A stretch of 64,000 bases of DNA from Ensifer adhaerens (GTDB lineage: Bacteria; Pseudomonadota; Alphaproteobacteria; Rhizobiales; Rhizobiaceae). The DNA is taken from contig NZ_CP118611.1 of NCBI RefSeq assembly GCF_028993555.1, positions 2,503,501-2,567,500 on the forward strand, given 5' to 3'. Made by a program: the position numbers and the translations under genes. The stretch's first letter is position 1. Every line of letters begins with the position of its first letter. Shown here piece after piece: positions 50,951-60,390 of the stretch. Below the pieces are notes generated by a model that was not told the DNA's origin, did not search any database, and saw nothing but the letters and a program-made list of their open reading frames with translations.

Positions 50951-51257
50951 GGCCGCGGCCGCCGGTTGCTGGCGGCGCAACATCATCGGAGACGACCGCC
51001 GCTCGACCCGGACGGTTTCGATTTTCCGAGAAAAGCCGACCCCATCGCCCCCATCCTCGCCCTTGTGGCGGGGGATCCAGCGACCCGGCGTCCGTCGGGT
51101 CAAAGGACTTTTTCGGCCCAAGGACTTGGTCCGGCTGGGTTTCTGTCACGAGCACAGGAATGAGGGATTCTTGGTTAGATTGGCGTCTATTCTGCGAAGC
51201 CGTAATTGACGGGCCGCAAATCTGCTTCGCTCGTCCTTTTCAAGGCCATGAAACGCA
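50951..51257. other. Non-coding spacer, probable dispersed-repeat remnant
   Basis: About 300 bases without a credible gene lie between the SDR stop and the leuB terminator. The part around 51040-51130 holds GACCCG...CGGGTC inverted arms (51082-51087 and 51096-51101) and codes only for a low-complexity frame. Its minus strand shares the 12-mer CGACGGACGCCG with the spacer near 16885. It looks like a non-coding repeat family of rhizobial intergenic DNA. Confidence 0.45.
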
Positions 51258-51293
51258 AAACACCTCCGGATGGGTTCCGGAGGTGTTTGTTTT
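51258..51293. terminator. Strong bidirectional terminator between the SDR gene and leuB
   Basis: Perfect 13-base stem AAACACCTCCGGA / TCCGGAGGTGTTT with a 5-base loop. Rightward it is followed by GTTTT, leftward by TTTTGCGTTT, so it can end both the sugar operon and the leuB message. Confidence 0.85.
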
Positions 51294-51343
51294 CCAGGTT
51301 ACCTGCTGGCGTCATGTCGACGCCTTCGGCGGCTGTTCGTCGG

Positions 51344-52453
51344 TTACGCCGACAGCACCTTGAACTCGGCGAGAATGGCGTCGCCCATTTCCGTGGTGCC
51401 GACCTGGCGTGCGCCTTCGGCCATGATGTCGCCGGTGCGGATGCCCTGGTCGAGCACGTTGGCGATCGCCTTTTCCAGATTGTCGGCTTCCTTCGTGAGG
51501 TTGAAGGAGTAACGCAGGCACATGGCAAACGACGCGATCATGGCGATCGGGTTGGCAATGCCCTTGCCGGCAATGTCGGGTGCCGAGCCATGCACCGGCT
51601 CGTAGAGCGCCTTGCGCTTGCCGCTGACACCGTCCGGCGCACCGAGCGAGGCCGACGGCAGCATGCCGAGCGAACCGGTGAGCATCGCGGCCACGTCCGA
51701 CAGCATGTCGCCGAACAGGTTGTCGGTGACGATGACGTCGAACTGCTTGGGCTGGCGCACCAGCTGCATGCCGCCGGCATCGGCCAGCATGTGCTCGAGC
51801 TGGACGTCGGCGTATTTCGCCTTGTGCGTCTCGGTCACCACCTGGTTCCACAAGACGCCCGACTTCATGACGTTGCGCTTTTCCATCGAGCAGACGCGGT
51901 TGTTACGGGTGCGGGCCAGCTCGAAGGCGACGCCGGCGATGCGTTCGATCTCGTAGGTGTCATAGACCTGGGTGTCGATGCCGCGCTTCTGGCCGTTGCC
52001 GAGATCGATGATCTCCTTCGGTTCGCCGAAATAGACGCCGCCGGTGAGTTCGCGCACGATCAGGATGTCGAGGCCCTCGACCAGCTCCGGCTTCAGCGAC
52101 GAGGCGGCCGATAGCGCCGGATAGCAGATCGCCGGACGCAGGTTGGCAAAGAGCTGCAGGTCCTTGCGCAGGCGAAGGAGACCCGCTTCCGGGCGCACCT
52201 CGTAGGGCACCGCATCCCACTTCGGACCGCCGACGGCGCCAAACAGCACCGCATCGGCGGCAAGCGCCTTCTTCATGTCCTCTTCCGAGATCGCCTGGCC
52301 GTGGGCGTCATAGGCCGAACCGCCGACCAGGCCCTCGTCGGTCACGAAGCCGGAGCCAAGCTCGGCGTTCATGTAGGCGATGATCTTGTGGACTTCCGCC
52401 ATGGCTTCCGGGCCGATGCCGTCGCCGGGAAGGATAAAAAGCTTGCGGGCCAT
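51344..52453 (-). CDS. leuB: 3-isopropylmalate dehydrogenase
   Basis: NAD-dependent oxidative decarboxylation of 3-isopropylmalate in leucine synthesis, in the cytoplasm. The 369-residue protein is full length and shows LPGDGIGPE at the start, the arginine-rich substrate segment [17 protein letters not shown] near residue 92, [10 protein letters not shown] near 135, and the dehydrogenase signature starting NLFGDMLSD near 248. It is a housekeeping gene between catabolic operons. It ends at the strong terminator downstream and has no leucine-pathway partner in the window. Confidence 0.96.
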   Translation of the reverse strand: MARKLFILPGDGIGPEAMAEVHKIIAYMNAELGSGFVTDEGLVGGSAYDAHGQAISEEDMKKALAADAVLFGAVGGPKWDAVPYEVRPEAGLLRLRKDLQLFANLRPAICYPALSAASSLKPELVEGLDILIVRELTGGVYFGEPKEIIDLGNGQKRGIDTQVYDTYEIERIAGVAFELARTRNNRVCSMEKRNVMKSGVLWNQVVTETHKAKYADVQLEHMLADAGGMQLVRQPKQFDVIVTDNLFGDMLSDVAAMLTGSLGMLPSASLGAPDGVSGKRKALYEPVHGSAPDIAGKGIANPIAMIASFAMCLRYSFNLTKEADNLEKAIANVLDQGIRTGDIMAEGARQVGTTEMGDAILAEFKVLSA

Positions 52454-52500
52454 TTCGGCACTCCTGTGTCTGGTCTGATGTAAAGCGGCGTCGCCGCGTT

Positions 52501-52516
52501 GATGATGATGATGATG
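52501..52516. repeat. (GAT)5 trinucleotide repeat
   Basis: Five perfect GAT units between leuB and the small ACT-like gene. It lies in the leuB leader (about 50 bases upstream of its start) and could vary in length between strains. Confidence 0.6.
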
Positions 52517-52525
52517 CGGGCGGGG

Positions 52526-52753
52526 CTAAGCCGCAGGCTTTGCGCCTTCAATCTGGCTGATGCGCTCACGCAGCGTGTTGGCAATGCTCTGGGAGCTAGG
52601 GCCGACGGCGATCTCGAGGTTGGCCTTGCCACCGTCGACCTCAACCGCAAGCTTCGAGACGCTGACGCCAAGCCGGCGAACGATGTCGAGCAGCCGCGAA
52701 ACGATGTTTTCGAGATCGCCGCTTTCGACTGTGTAGCGCATCGTGTCGGTCAT
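52526..52753 (-). CDS. Small ACT-domain-like protein (75 residues)
   Basis: The start ATG overlaps the amidase stop (ATGA), so it is probably co-translated with the amidase. The 75 residues read as one beta-alpha-beta-beta-alpha unit: YTVESGDLENIVSRLLDIV, then RRLGVSVSKLAVEV and a KANLEIAVG strand. This is the order of ACT-like regulatory subunits such as the small subunit of acetolactate synthase II, with no obvious catalytic residues. It ends the leftward dipeptide-transport/amidase operon next to leuB. I recognise no named orthologue; amino acid binding is a guess from the fold pattern. Confidence 0.65.
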   Translation of the reverse strand: MTDTMRYTVESGDLENIVSRLLDIVRRLGVSVSKLAVEVDGGKANLEIAVGPSSQSIANTLRERISQIEGAKPAA

Positions 52754-54141
52754 GCCGCCACCTTTGGCCAGGGGCGCTGTTCGGGGCGCATGGTCTCGTA
52801 GGCGCGCGCCAGGCGAAGCACCCCGATATCGTCGAAGGACTGGCCGATGATCTGCAGGCCGATCGGCAGGCCGCGCTCCGTATAGCCGCAATTGAGCGAG
52901 ACCGCCGGCTGTCCGCCCATGTTGACGGCGACGGTAAAGGCGATGTGCTCGAACGGCTTCTGCGGATCGTTGACCGGCGAGGCCCACTCGGCCGGGTAGG
53001 ATGCGGTCGGAGCGGTCGGCGAAAGGATGAAGTCGTAGCCGGAAAGGGCCGTGTGCAGCGCATTGCGCATCGCCTCGATCTGGGCAAAGCCCGTATAGAC
53101 CTCGCGGCCTGAGAAGTTCTCGGCCGTTTTGATCCAGTCGAAGATGTAGGGCAGGATCTGCGCCTGTTTTTCCGGCGAAAGCCGCGACACGTCCTCCCAG
53201 CCGCGGGCTCGCCAGAAGCGGTCGAGACCGTCGATCATCTCGCGCGTCAGGAACGGGCCGACCGGCTCGATGATGGCGCCGGCATCGGCAAAGAGACCTG
53301 CCGCCCGCTTGACCGCAAGTTCCGTTTCCTTCGAGACCGCCTGGCCGAAACCGGCGTCGAGCCAGAAGCCGATCTTCAGGCCCTTCAAGTCACGGTCGAG
53401 ATCGAGCCAGGGAATATCGGCGTAGGGCAGGGCCATGGTGTCGCGGGCGTCGGGCTTGGAGAGCACTGACATGTAGAGCGCGGTATCGGCGACCGTCCGG
53501 GTCATCGGCCCGGCGACGCGACCGATGAACGGCGGGTTGATCGGCACGCGTCCCGCCGAAGGCTTGAGGCCGACGACGCCGCACCAGCCGGCAGGCAGGC
53601 GGACCGAGCCGCCGATATCCGTACCGATATGAAGGGGGCCATAACCGGCGGCTGCCGCCGCGCCCGCACCGGCGCTTGAGCCACCGGGATTGGCAGAGAG
53701 GTCCCAAGGGTTGCGGGCAAGCTTGTGGAAGCTGGAAAGGCCCGAGGAGAGCATGCCGTAGTCCGGCATGGTGGTCTTGGCAAGAAGGATGCCGCCAGCC
53801 TCGCGGGTGCGCGCTGCGGGCGGTGCATCGGCTGCGGCCGGCGTCAGCGACACGGCGGCGCAACCGAGCGGCACGGCCGTGCCCTTCGTTGCGATGTTCT
53901 CCTTGATCGTCACCGGCACGCCGTCGATCGCGCCGAGCGGCTCGCCCTTTGCCCAGCGCGCTTCTGATGCCTTGGCGGCCCTACGGGCTTCGGCCGGGTC
54001 ATAGGCCCAAAGCGCATTCAGCTTCGGCTCGGAACCGTCGATGCGCGCGATGACGGCGTCGGTCACCTCGACGGGAGATAGCTTTTTCGAGCGGTAGGCC
54101 TCGACAAGATCGACGGCGGAGAGATCGGCGAGTTCGGACAT
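52750..54141 (-). CDS. Amidase (amidase-signature family)
   Basis: The 463-residue hydrolase cleaves an amide bond. The catalytic triad is visible as K80 in TIKEN, cis-Ser S155 in PGGSSAGAG and nucleophile S179 in DIGGSVRLP. The ATG at 54141 has AGGAA upstream and lies 10 bases after the ABC ATPase gene; the frame to 54159 starts at TTG and is not needed. The lack of a signal peptide indicates cytoplasmic action on a compound imported by the adjoining Dpp-type transporter. Glutamyl-tRNA amidotransferase subunit A is a relative, but no GatC or GatB genes are nearby. Confidence 0.87.
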   Translation of the reverse strand: MSELADLSAVDLVEAYRSKKLSPVEVTDAVIARIDGSEPKLNALWAYDPAEARRAAKASEARWAKGEPLGAIDGVPVTIKENIATKGTAVPLGCAAVSLTPAAADAPPAARTREAGGILLAKTTMPDYGMLSSGLSSFHKLARNPWDLSANPGGSSAGAGAAAAAGYGPLHIGTDIGGSVRLPAGWCGVVGLKPSAGRVPINPPFIGRVAGPMTRTVADTALYMSVLSKPDARDTMALPYADIPWLDLDRDLKGLKIGFWLDAGFGQAVSKETELAVKRAAGLFADAGAIIEPVGPFLTREMIDGLDRFWRARGWEDVSRLSPEKQAQILPYIFDWIKTAENFSGREVYTGFAQIEAMRNALHTALSGYDFILSPTAPTASYPAEWASPVNDPQKPFEHIAFTVAVNMGGQPAVSLNCGYTERGLPIGLQIIGQSFDDIGVLRLARAYETMRPEQRPWPKVAA

Positions 54142-54151
54142 AGGGTTATTC

Positions 54152-55122
<971 letters not shown>

Positions 55123-55126
<4 letters not shown>

Positions 55127-56139
55127 GGTGCCACCATCCTTTCGCGCGGATGAAAGCAGGCAGCGCGATGCGGCACATGTCCATCGGTATTGATCAGGTC
55201 CAGCGTCGGGATCGCCTGGCGGCAATCGGCCTCAGCGAAGGAACAGCGCTCGGCAAAGGAACAGTAGGGCGGACGACCGAAGGGATCCGGAACGATGCCG
55301 GGGATGGCGTTCAGCCGCGGTCGCCCTTCGCCTTGATGGCGGGAGCCAAGGGCCGCGCCGTGCGGCGAGGCGGCAAACAGGCCGCGGGCATAGGGATGCG
55401 CCATGCGGGCAAACACATCGTCCGTGCGCCCTGTCTCGATGATGCGCCCGGCATACATGACGGCGATGCGGTCGGTCATTTCGGAGACGACGCCGAGATC
55501 GTGGGTGATCAGCATCAGCGCCGTGCCGGTATCTTCGATCAGTTCGTCGAGCAGGTCGAGGATCTGCGCCTGCACAGTGACGTCGAGCGCCGTCGTCGGC
55601 TCGTCGGCGATCAGCAGATCCGGTTCGCAGGCGATCGCCATGGCGATCATCACGCGTTGCCGCTGGCCGCCGGAGAGTTGGTGCGGGTAGAGGTCGAGAT
55701 CGAAGCGCGGCGCCGGCAGGCCGACCCGGTCGAGCAGCGCGCGCGCCTTCTTTTCGGCATCCGCCTTGCTTTCCCCAAGATGCAGCCGCCGCCCCTCGGC
55801 GATCTGCGCACCAATCGACTTGACCGGGTTCAGCGCGGTCATCGGTTCCTGGAAGATCATCGCGACGCGCCGGCCGCGATAGCCGCAATATTCGGCCTCC
55901 GGCATGCCCGCGAGATTGCGACCGTCGAACAGAAGCTCGCCGCGCACCCGCATGCGCTGCGGCAACAGGCCCATGACGGCAAGGGCGGTCATCGACTTGC
56001 CGCTGCCGGATTCGCCGACGATGCCGAGGCGCTCGCCGCGATTGAGCTCGAGATCGATGTCGCAGACGATATCGACCTGGCTTTTGCCTGCCGAGAGTTC
56101 GACCGACATGCCGGCCATGTGGAGCAAAGGTTTCGTCAT
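55123..56139 (-). CDS. Dipeptide/oligopeptide ABC transporter ATP-binding protein (DppD-like)
   Basis: ATPase of 338 residues with Walker [10 protein letters not shown], the Q-loop [12 protein letters not shown], signature LSGGQRQRV, Walker [15 protein letters not shown] and a C-terminal domain with [14 protein letters not shown]. It pairs with the DppF-like ATPase downstream as the two different nucleotide-binding subunits of a peptide importer. It overlaps the DppC-like permease gene by 4 bases. Confidence 0.88.
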
Positions 56140-56996
56140 CGTTGCCGCCTCACGCGCGGATCGAGAATGTCGCGCAGGCCGTCACCGAGCAGATTGAGGC
56201 CGAGCACGGCGAAGGTGATCGCAAGCCCCGGAAAGATCGCGAGCCACGGCGCCTGGTAGATGAAGGTCTGGGCGTCGTTCAGCATCTTGCCCCAACTCGG
56301 CATCGGCGGTTGGGTGCCGAGGCCGACATAGGAAAGGCCCGCTTCGGCGACGATTGCGAGCGCGAACTGGATCGTCACCTGGACGAGCAGCACATGGTTG
56401 ATGTTGGGCAGGATGTGAAGAGCGGTGATCGCGACGTCGCCGCGCCCGGCGCAGCGGGCGGCCTGCACATATTCGCGCTTCCAGAGACCCATCGAGGCGC
56501 CGCGGGTGACGCGGGCAAAAACCGGGATGTTGAAGATGCCGATCGCGATCATCGCGTTAGTCGCACCGGGACCGAAGATGGCGGTGATGATGACGGCAGT
56601 CAGAAGCGCCGGGAAGGCGAAGGCAAGGTCGCTCATGCGCATGACGAGGCCGTCGACCCAGCCGCCGCGCGCGGCCGCCCATGCGCCGAGCGGCACGCCG
56701 ATACCGGCGCCGACAAGCACCGCGACGATCGAAACCGAGATCGAGTTGCGGGCGCCGACCATGATCATCGACAGGATGTCGCGGCCGAAATTGTCGGTGC
56801 CGAACCAATGGGCAAGGCTCGGCCCCTGCAGCTTGTCACGGAAGTTCATCGCGGTCGGCGAATAGGGCGTCCAGACAAAGGAGACGAGCGCCATCGCCAC
56901 GAGGATCAGGGTCACCGTGGCGCCGATCGTCAGGCTGCGGCTGCCGATGAGCTTGGAGATGAGGCGAGGTTCAGATGCGGCTGCGGACGTGGACAT
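56136..56996 (-). CDS. Dipeptide/oligopeptide ABC transporter permease (DppC-like)
   Basis: Permease of 286 residues with about six helices and a longer periplasmic N-terminal region. The segment LAHWFGTDNFGRDILSMIMVGAR near 45-70 (GTDxxGRD motif) marks the DppC/OppC group, and the EYVQAARCAGRGDVAITALHILPN loop is the EAA element. It overlaps the DppB-like gene by one base. Confidence 0.88.
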   Translation of the reverse strand: MSTSAAASEPRLISKLIGSRSLTIGATVTLILVAMALVSFVWTPYSPTAMNFRDKLQGPSLAHWFGTDNFGRDILSMIMVGARNSISVSIVAVLVGAGIGVPLGAWAAARGGWVDGLVMRMSDLAFAFPALLTAVIITAIFGPGATNAMIAIGIFNIPVFARVTRGASMGLWKREYVQAARCAGRGDVAITALHILPNINHVLLVQVTIQFALAIVAEAGLSYVGLGTQPPMPSWGKMLNDAQTFIYQAPWLAIFPGLAITFAVLGLNLLGDGLRDILDPRVRRQR

Positions 56997-57946
56997 CAGT
57001 GGCCTCCCCGCGACAGCCGCGGATCCAGGTAGCCATAGACCAGATCGACGAGGAAATTGATGGTGATGACGAAGGCCGCGAGCAGCGTTACCAGCGTCTG
57101 AACGGTGACGAGATCGCGCTGAGCGATCGCCTGGAACACCAGGCGGCCGATGCCCGGCAGGTTGAAGACGTTCTCGATGATGATCGTGCCGGCAAGCAGG
57201 AAGGAGAACTGCAGACCGATGATGGTGACGACCGGGATCAGCGCGTTCGGCACCGCATGTTTCCAGAGCGCACCGGAGCGAGAAAGCCCCTTGGCGCGGG
57301 CGGTGCGGATAAAATCCTCGCCGAGCGTTTCGATGACCGCGGAGCGGGTCACGCGTGCGAGAATGGCGGCAAGCGGCAGGCCGAGCGCGAAGGCTGGCAG
57401 GATCAGAGACTTCAGACCGTTCCAGATGCCGCCTTCCCAGCCGGCAAAGCCGGAGGCCGGGAACCAGGCGAGTTTCAATGCGAACAGCAGGATAAACAGC
57501 AGCGCCAGCCAGAAGTTCGGAATGGCGACGCCGACCTGGGCGATGCCCATCACGACGGTGTCGCCGGCCTTGCCGCGGTTGGCGGCGGCATAGACGCCAA
57601 TGGTGATGGCGACAACGACCGAGATCGCCATGGAAAGGAGGGCGAGCGGCAGCGTCACGAGAATACGGGGGCCAAGCAACTCGCGGATCGGCACCGAGTA
57701 GGTGAGGCTCGTGCCGAAATCGCCGACGACAAAGCCGCCGATCCAGTGGAGATAGCGGATCCAGATCGGCTGATCGAGGCCGAGCTGCCGGTGCAGTGCC
57801 GCGATCGCGTCGGCGTCGGCATTCATGCCGAGCATCAGCACCGCCGGGTCGCCCGGCAGAACTTGCATCAGCAGAAAGACGATAACTGAGGCGGCGAGTG
57901 TCGTCAGGATGAGCGACACGAGGCGACCGCCGATAAAGGAAATCAC
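56996..57946 (-). CDS. Dipeptide/oligopeptide ABC transporter permease (DppB-like)
   Basis: Permease of 316 residues with about six helices. DppB features are the cytoplasmic EAA loop DFIRTARAKGLSRSGALWKHAVPN near 215-238 and the C-terminal VDLVYGYLDPRL tail. It is the first permease gene after the binding protein gene, about 100 bases away; the gap holds a strong intercistronic hairpin. Confidence 0.88.
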   Translation of the reverse strand: MISFIGGRLVSLILTTLAASVIVFLLMQVLPGDPAVLMLGMNADADAIAALHRQLGLDQPIWIRYLHWIGGFVVGDFGTSLTYSVPIRELLGPRILVTLPLALLSMAISVVVAITIGVYAAANRGKAGDTVVMGIAQVGVAIPNFWLALLFILLFALKLAWFPASGFAGWEGGIWNGLKSLILPAFALGLPLAAILARVTRSAVIETLGEDFIRTARAKGLSRSGALWKHAVPNALIPVVTIIGLQFSFLLAGTIIIENVFNLPGIGRLVFQAIAQRDLVTVQTLVTLLAAFVITINFLVDLVYGYLDPRLSRGGH

Positions 57947-58009
57947 ATCAACCTCCCGGAAAGAGCGAGCGCTGACCGGCGCCGGGTGTGCCGGTCAACG
58001 TCAGGTCTA

Positions 58010-58037
58010 CACCGGCCCCACGTTGAAGGGGCCGGTG
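58010..58037 (-). promoter_or_regulatory. Intercistronic hairpin after the binding-protein gene
   Basis: Perfect 10-base stem CACCGGCCCC / GGGGCCGGTG with an 8-base loop, starting 8 bases beyond the binding-protein stop. No T-run follows on the leftward strand, so partial termination or protection of the abundant upstream message is likely. Confidence 0.55.
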
Positions 58038-58044
58038 CCATTCC

Positions 58045-59520
58045 TCAATTTTCCCAATAGGTCTGGGTCTGGTCGTCGGCCGGCACCGGCATGTTCTTCC
58101 AGAGGCCCTTCACCTTCTTGTTCCAGACACCGATCTTCGGCAGCGCGTAGAGGAAAACGTTCGGCTCGTCGGCTGCGAGCTTGCGCTGAAGCTGGCCGGC
58201 GAGATCCATCTGCTCGGCTTCGGTCGAGGCCTGCGTGAAGGACTTGTAGAGCGCCTTGTATTCCGGGTTCTGGTAGTTGAAGTAGTATTTGTCGCGGGCA
58301 TAGATATCGAGGTCGCGTGCCTCGGCATGGGCAATGATCGTCGCGTCGAAGTCCGAGTTCTTGAACACCTGATCGAGCCATTGCGCGAACTCGATCGGAA
58401 CGAGGTTCACCTTGACGCCGACTTCGCTGAGCATCGCCGCGATGATCTCGCCGCCACGACGGGCATAGGCCGGCGGCGGCAGCATGATGGTGATCTCGAG
58501 GTTCTGAACGCCCGCTTCCTGAAGCAGTTGCTGCGCCTTGCCGGGGTCGTAAGCATAGGTGTCGTTCAGATCGATGTAACCGGGCTCGACCGGCGAATAG
58601 TGCGAGCCGATGGTCGTGCCGAAGCCCGAGTAAGTGCCTTCGACCAGCGACTTGCGGTCGATCGCGTAAGCGAGCGCCTGACGGACGCGGACGTCGTCGA
58701 ACGGCTTCCTCGCGTTGTTGAGCGCGAGCACAACCTTGCCGGATGTGCTGCCGACCTCGACCTGCAGGTTCGGGTCACTCTGGAACTGGCTGACGAGTTC
58801 GGCTGCCTGGAACATCGGGAAGGCATCGACATTGCCGGCAAGAACGGCGGCAGCGGCGGCCGACGGATCGCTGATGAACTTGAAGGTGACTTCGCTGAGC
58901 TTGGCCGGTTCGCCCCAATAGTCGGCGTTCTTTTCAAGCACCACCTTGTCGCCCTTCGCCCACTCCTTGAACTTGAACGGGCCGGTGCCGACCGGCTTGG
59001 TCTTGTTGTCGGCGGCCGATGACGGCGCGATCATCACCGCGTCGCCCCAGGCCATGTTGAAGAGGAAGTTGGAAGCCGGGCGCTTCAGCGTCACGACGGC
59101 GGTTACCGGATCTGGGCACTCGGTCTTTTCGATCGGCTCGAACAGGCCCTTCTGCGCGTTGGTGGAATCGGCGGAAACAGCACGCTCATAGGAGAACTTG
59201 ACGACCGAGCAGTCGAAGGCGGTGCCGTCGTGGAACTTGACGCCCTGGCGAAGCTTGAAGCTATAGGTCTTCTGGTCGTCGGAGACCGTCCAGCTCTCGG
59301 CAAGCAGCGGCTTGACGCTGCCATCCTCGATCACGCGCACCAGACCTTCGAAGAGGTTGCCGTAGGTGATGTAGCGGATCGGGGCTGCGGCACCGGCGGT
59401 GGGGTCGAGGCCCGGCGGCTCCAGCACCTGGCCGACGGTGATCGTGTCCTTCGCCATCGCCGTCGTCAGCGACGCGGCGATGAAGCACGAGGCAAGTGCC
59501 CATTTCGTCAAGTTCATCAT
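58045..59520 (-). CDS. ABC transporter substrate-binding protein, family 5 (DppA/OppA-like)
   Basis: Periplasmic binding protein of 491 residues with an N-terminal signal peptide (hydrophobic CFIAASLTTAMA, cleavage near AMAKD). The family 5 features YGNLFEGLVRVIEDGSVKP, the FKLRQGVKFHDGTAFDCS signature and VRQALAYAIDRKSLVEG are all present. It opens the dpp-type operon whose last genes are an amidase and an ACT-like protein. A peptide, opine or amide is the plausible ligand. Confidence 0.9.
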   Translation of the reverse strand: MMNLTKWALASCFIAASLTTAMAKDTITVGQVLEPPGLDPTAGAAAPIRYITYGNLFEGLVRVIEDGSVKPLLAESWTVSDDQKTYSFKLRQGVKFHDGTAFDCSVVKFSYERAVSADSTNAQKGLFEPIEKTECPDPVTAVVTLKRPASNFLFNMAWGDAVMIAPSSAADNKTKPVGTGPFKFKEWAKGDKVVLEKNADYWGEPAKLSEVTFKFISDPSAAAAAVLAGNVDAFPMFQAAELVSQFQSDPNLQVEVGSTSGKVVLALNNARKPFDDVRVRQALAYAIDRKSLVEGTYSGFGTTIGSHYSPVEPGYIDLNDTYAYDPGKAQQLLQEAGVQNLEITIMLPPPAYARRGGEIIAAMLSEVGVKVNLVPIEFAQWLDQVFKNSDFDATIIAHAEARDLDIYARDKYYFNYQNPEYKALYKSFTQASTEAEQMDLAGQLQRKLAADEPNVFLYALPKIGVWNKKVKGLWKNMPVPADDQTQTYWEN

Positions 59521-59563
59521 GGTTCCCCCGCTTTGCGGTTTGGTTGTTGGTGGTCCCAGTTAC

Positions 59564-60310
59564 TTAGATCGACCGACCGCCGTCGACATCGAGCGCGACG
59601 CCGGTGATCATCGATGCCTGCGGCGAGGCGACGAAGGCTGCGGCTTCAGCAAGATCTTCAGGCTTCAGCAGGCGTCCGAGCGGAATGGAGTCGCGGAACT
59701 TCTTGCGGATTTCTTCGCTGTCCTCGCCCATGAAAGTGGTGAGCAACGGCGTTTCTCCGGCAACGGGATTGAGCGCGACGACACGAATGTTGAAAGGCGC
59801 AAGCTCGATCGCCAGCGCCTTGGTGGCGGAAACCACCCAGCCCTTGGTAGCATTGTACCAGGCAAGGTTTGGCCGCGGCCGGTTTGCGCCGGTGGACGCG
59901 ATGTTGACGATGACGCCCGCCTTGTTTTCCTTCATGTGCGGCAACAGCGCCCGCGTCATCAGGTAGACGCCGCGGACATTGACGCCGAGGATCCGGTCGA
60001 ACTCATCCGGCTCGACCAGTTCGGCGTTCTGTGGCTTGTGGCCGATGCCGGCATTGTTGATCAGGATATCGATACGACCGAATTTGTGGAGGCCCGCTGC
60101 AACAGCGGCTTCGACATCTGCTTCCTTGGCGATATCGGCGACGACCGCGATGGCATTTCCGCCGAGTTCGCTTGCCACCCGCTCAGCACCCTTGGCATCG
60201 CGATCGACGACGATGACCTTGGCGCCGCCTTCGACGAAGCGTTTGGCAATGCCCTCGCCGAAGCCGGAACCCGCGCCGGTGATGAGAGCGACTTTACCTT
60301 CTAGTGACAC
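59564..60310 (-). CDS. SDR-family 3-oxoacyl reductase-like dehydrogenase
   Basis: Short-chain dehydrogenase of 248 residues with ITGAGSGFGEG (NAD(P) site), an acidic D37 at VVDRD that favours NAD, NNAGIG, the catalytic NIAST serine and YNATKG for Tyr and Lys. A close relation to FabG/GDH-type enzymes is visible, but the Asp and the context speak for catabolism. It lies between the dpp operon and the aldehyde dehydrogenase, and after it a RIME-like palindrome (60342-60390) separates it from the dehydrogenase. Confidence 0.78.
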   Translation of the reverse strand: MSLEGKVALITGAGSGFGEGIAKRFVEGGAKVIVVDRDAKGAERVASELGGNAIAVVADIAKEADVEAAVAAGLHKFGRIDILINNAGIGHKPQNAELVEPDEFDRILGVNVRGVYLMTRALLPHMKENKAGVIVNIASTGANRPRPNLAWYNATKGWVVSATKALAIELAPFNIRVVALNPVAGETPLLTTFMGEDSEEIRKKFRDSIPLGRLLKPEDLAEAAAFVASPQASMITGVALDVDGGRSI

Positions 60311-60341
60311 GTGTTCCTCCTAAGGCAATTTGCATCATGTA

Positions 60342-60390
60342 TAGAGCGGGATGCGGGCGGAAAACCGCGCACACTCTTCTTCCCGCTCTA
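60342..60390. repeat. RIME-like intergenic palindrome, copy 2
   Basis: The 10-base ends TAGAGCGGGA and TCCCGCTCTA enclose an inner GCGGGCGG-AAAA-CCGC hairpin, as in copy 1 at 38220. The right end supplies the stop codon of the aldehyde dehydrogenase gene (TAG at 60390-60388 on the minus strand), so the element overlaps a coding end. Confidence 0.75.

Noticed and set aside
51030..51140. Small protein-coding genes in the spacer before leuB
   Set aside because: The frames are low in complexity and have no ribosome site; the inverted arms point to a non-coding repeat.
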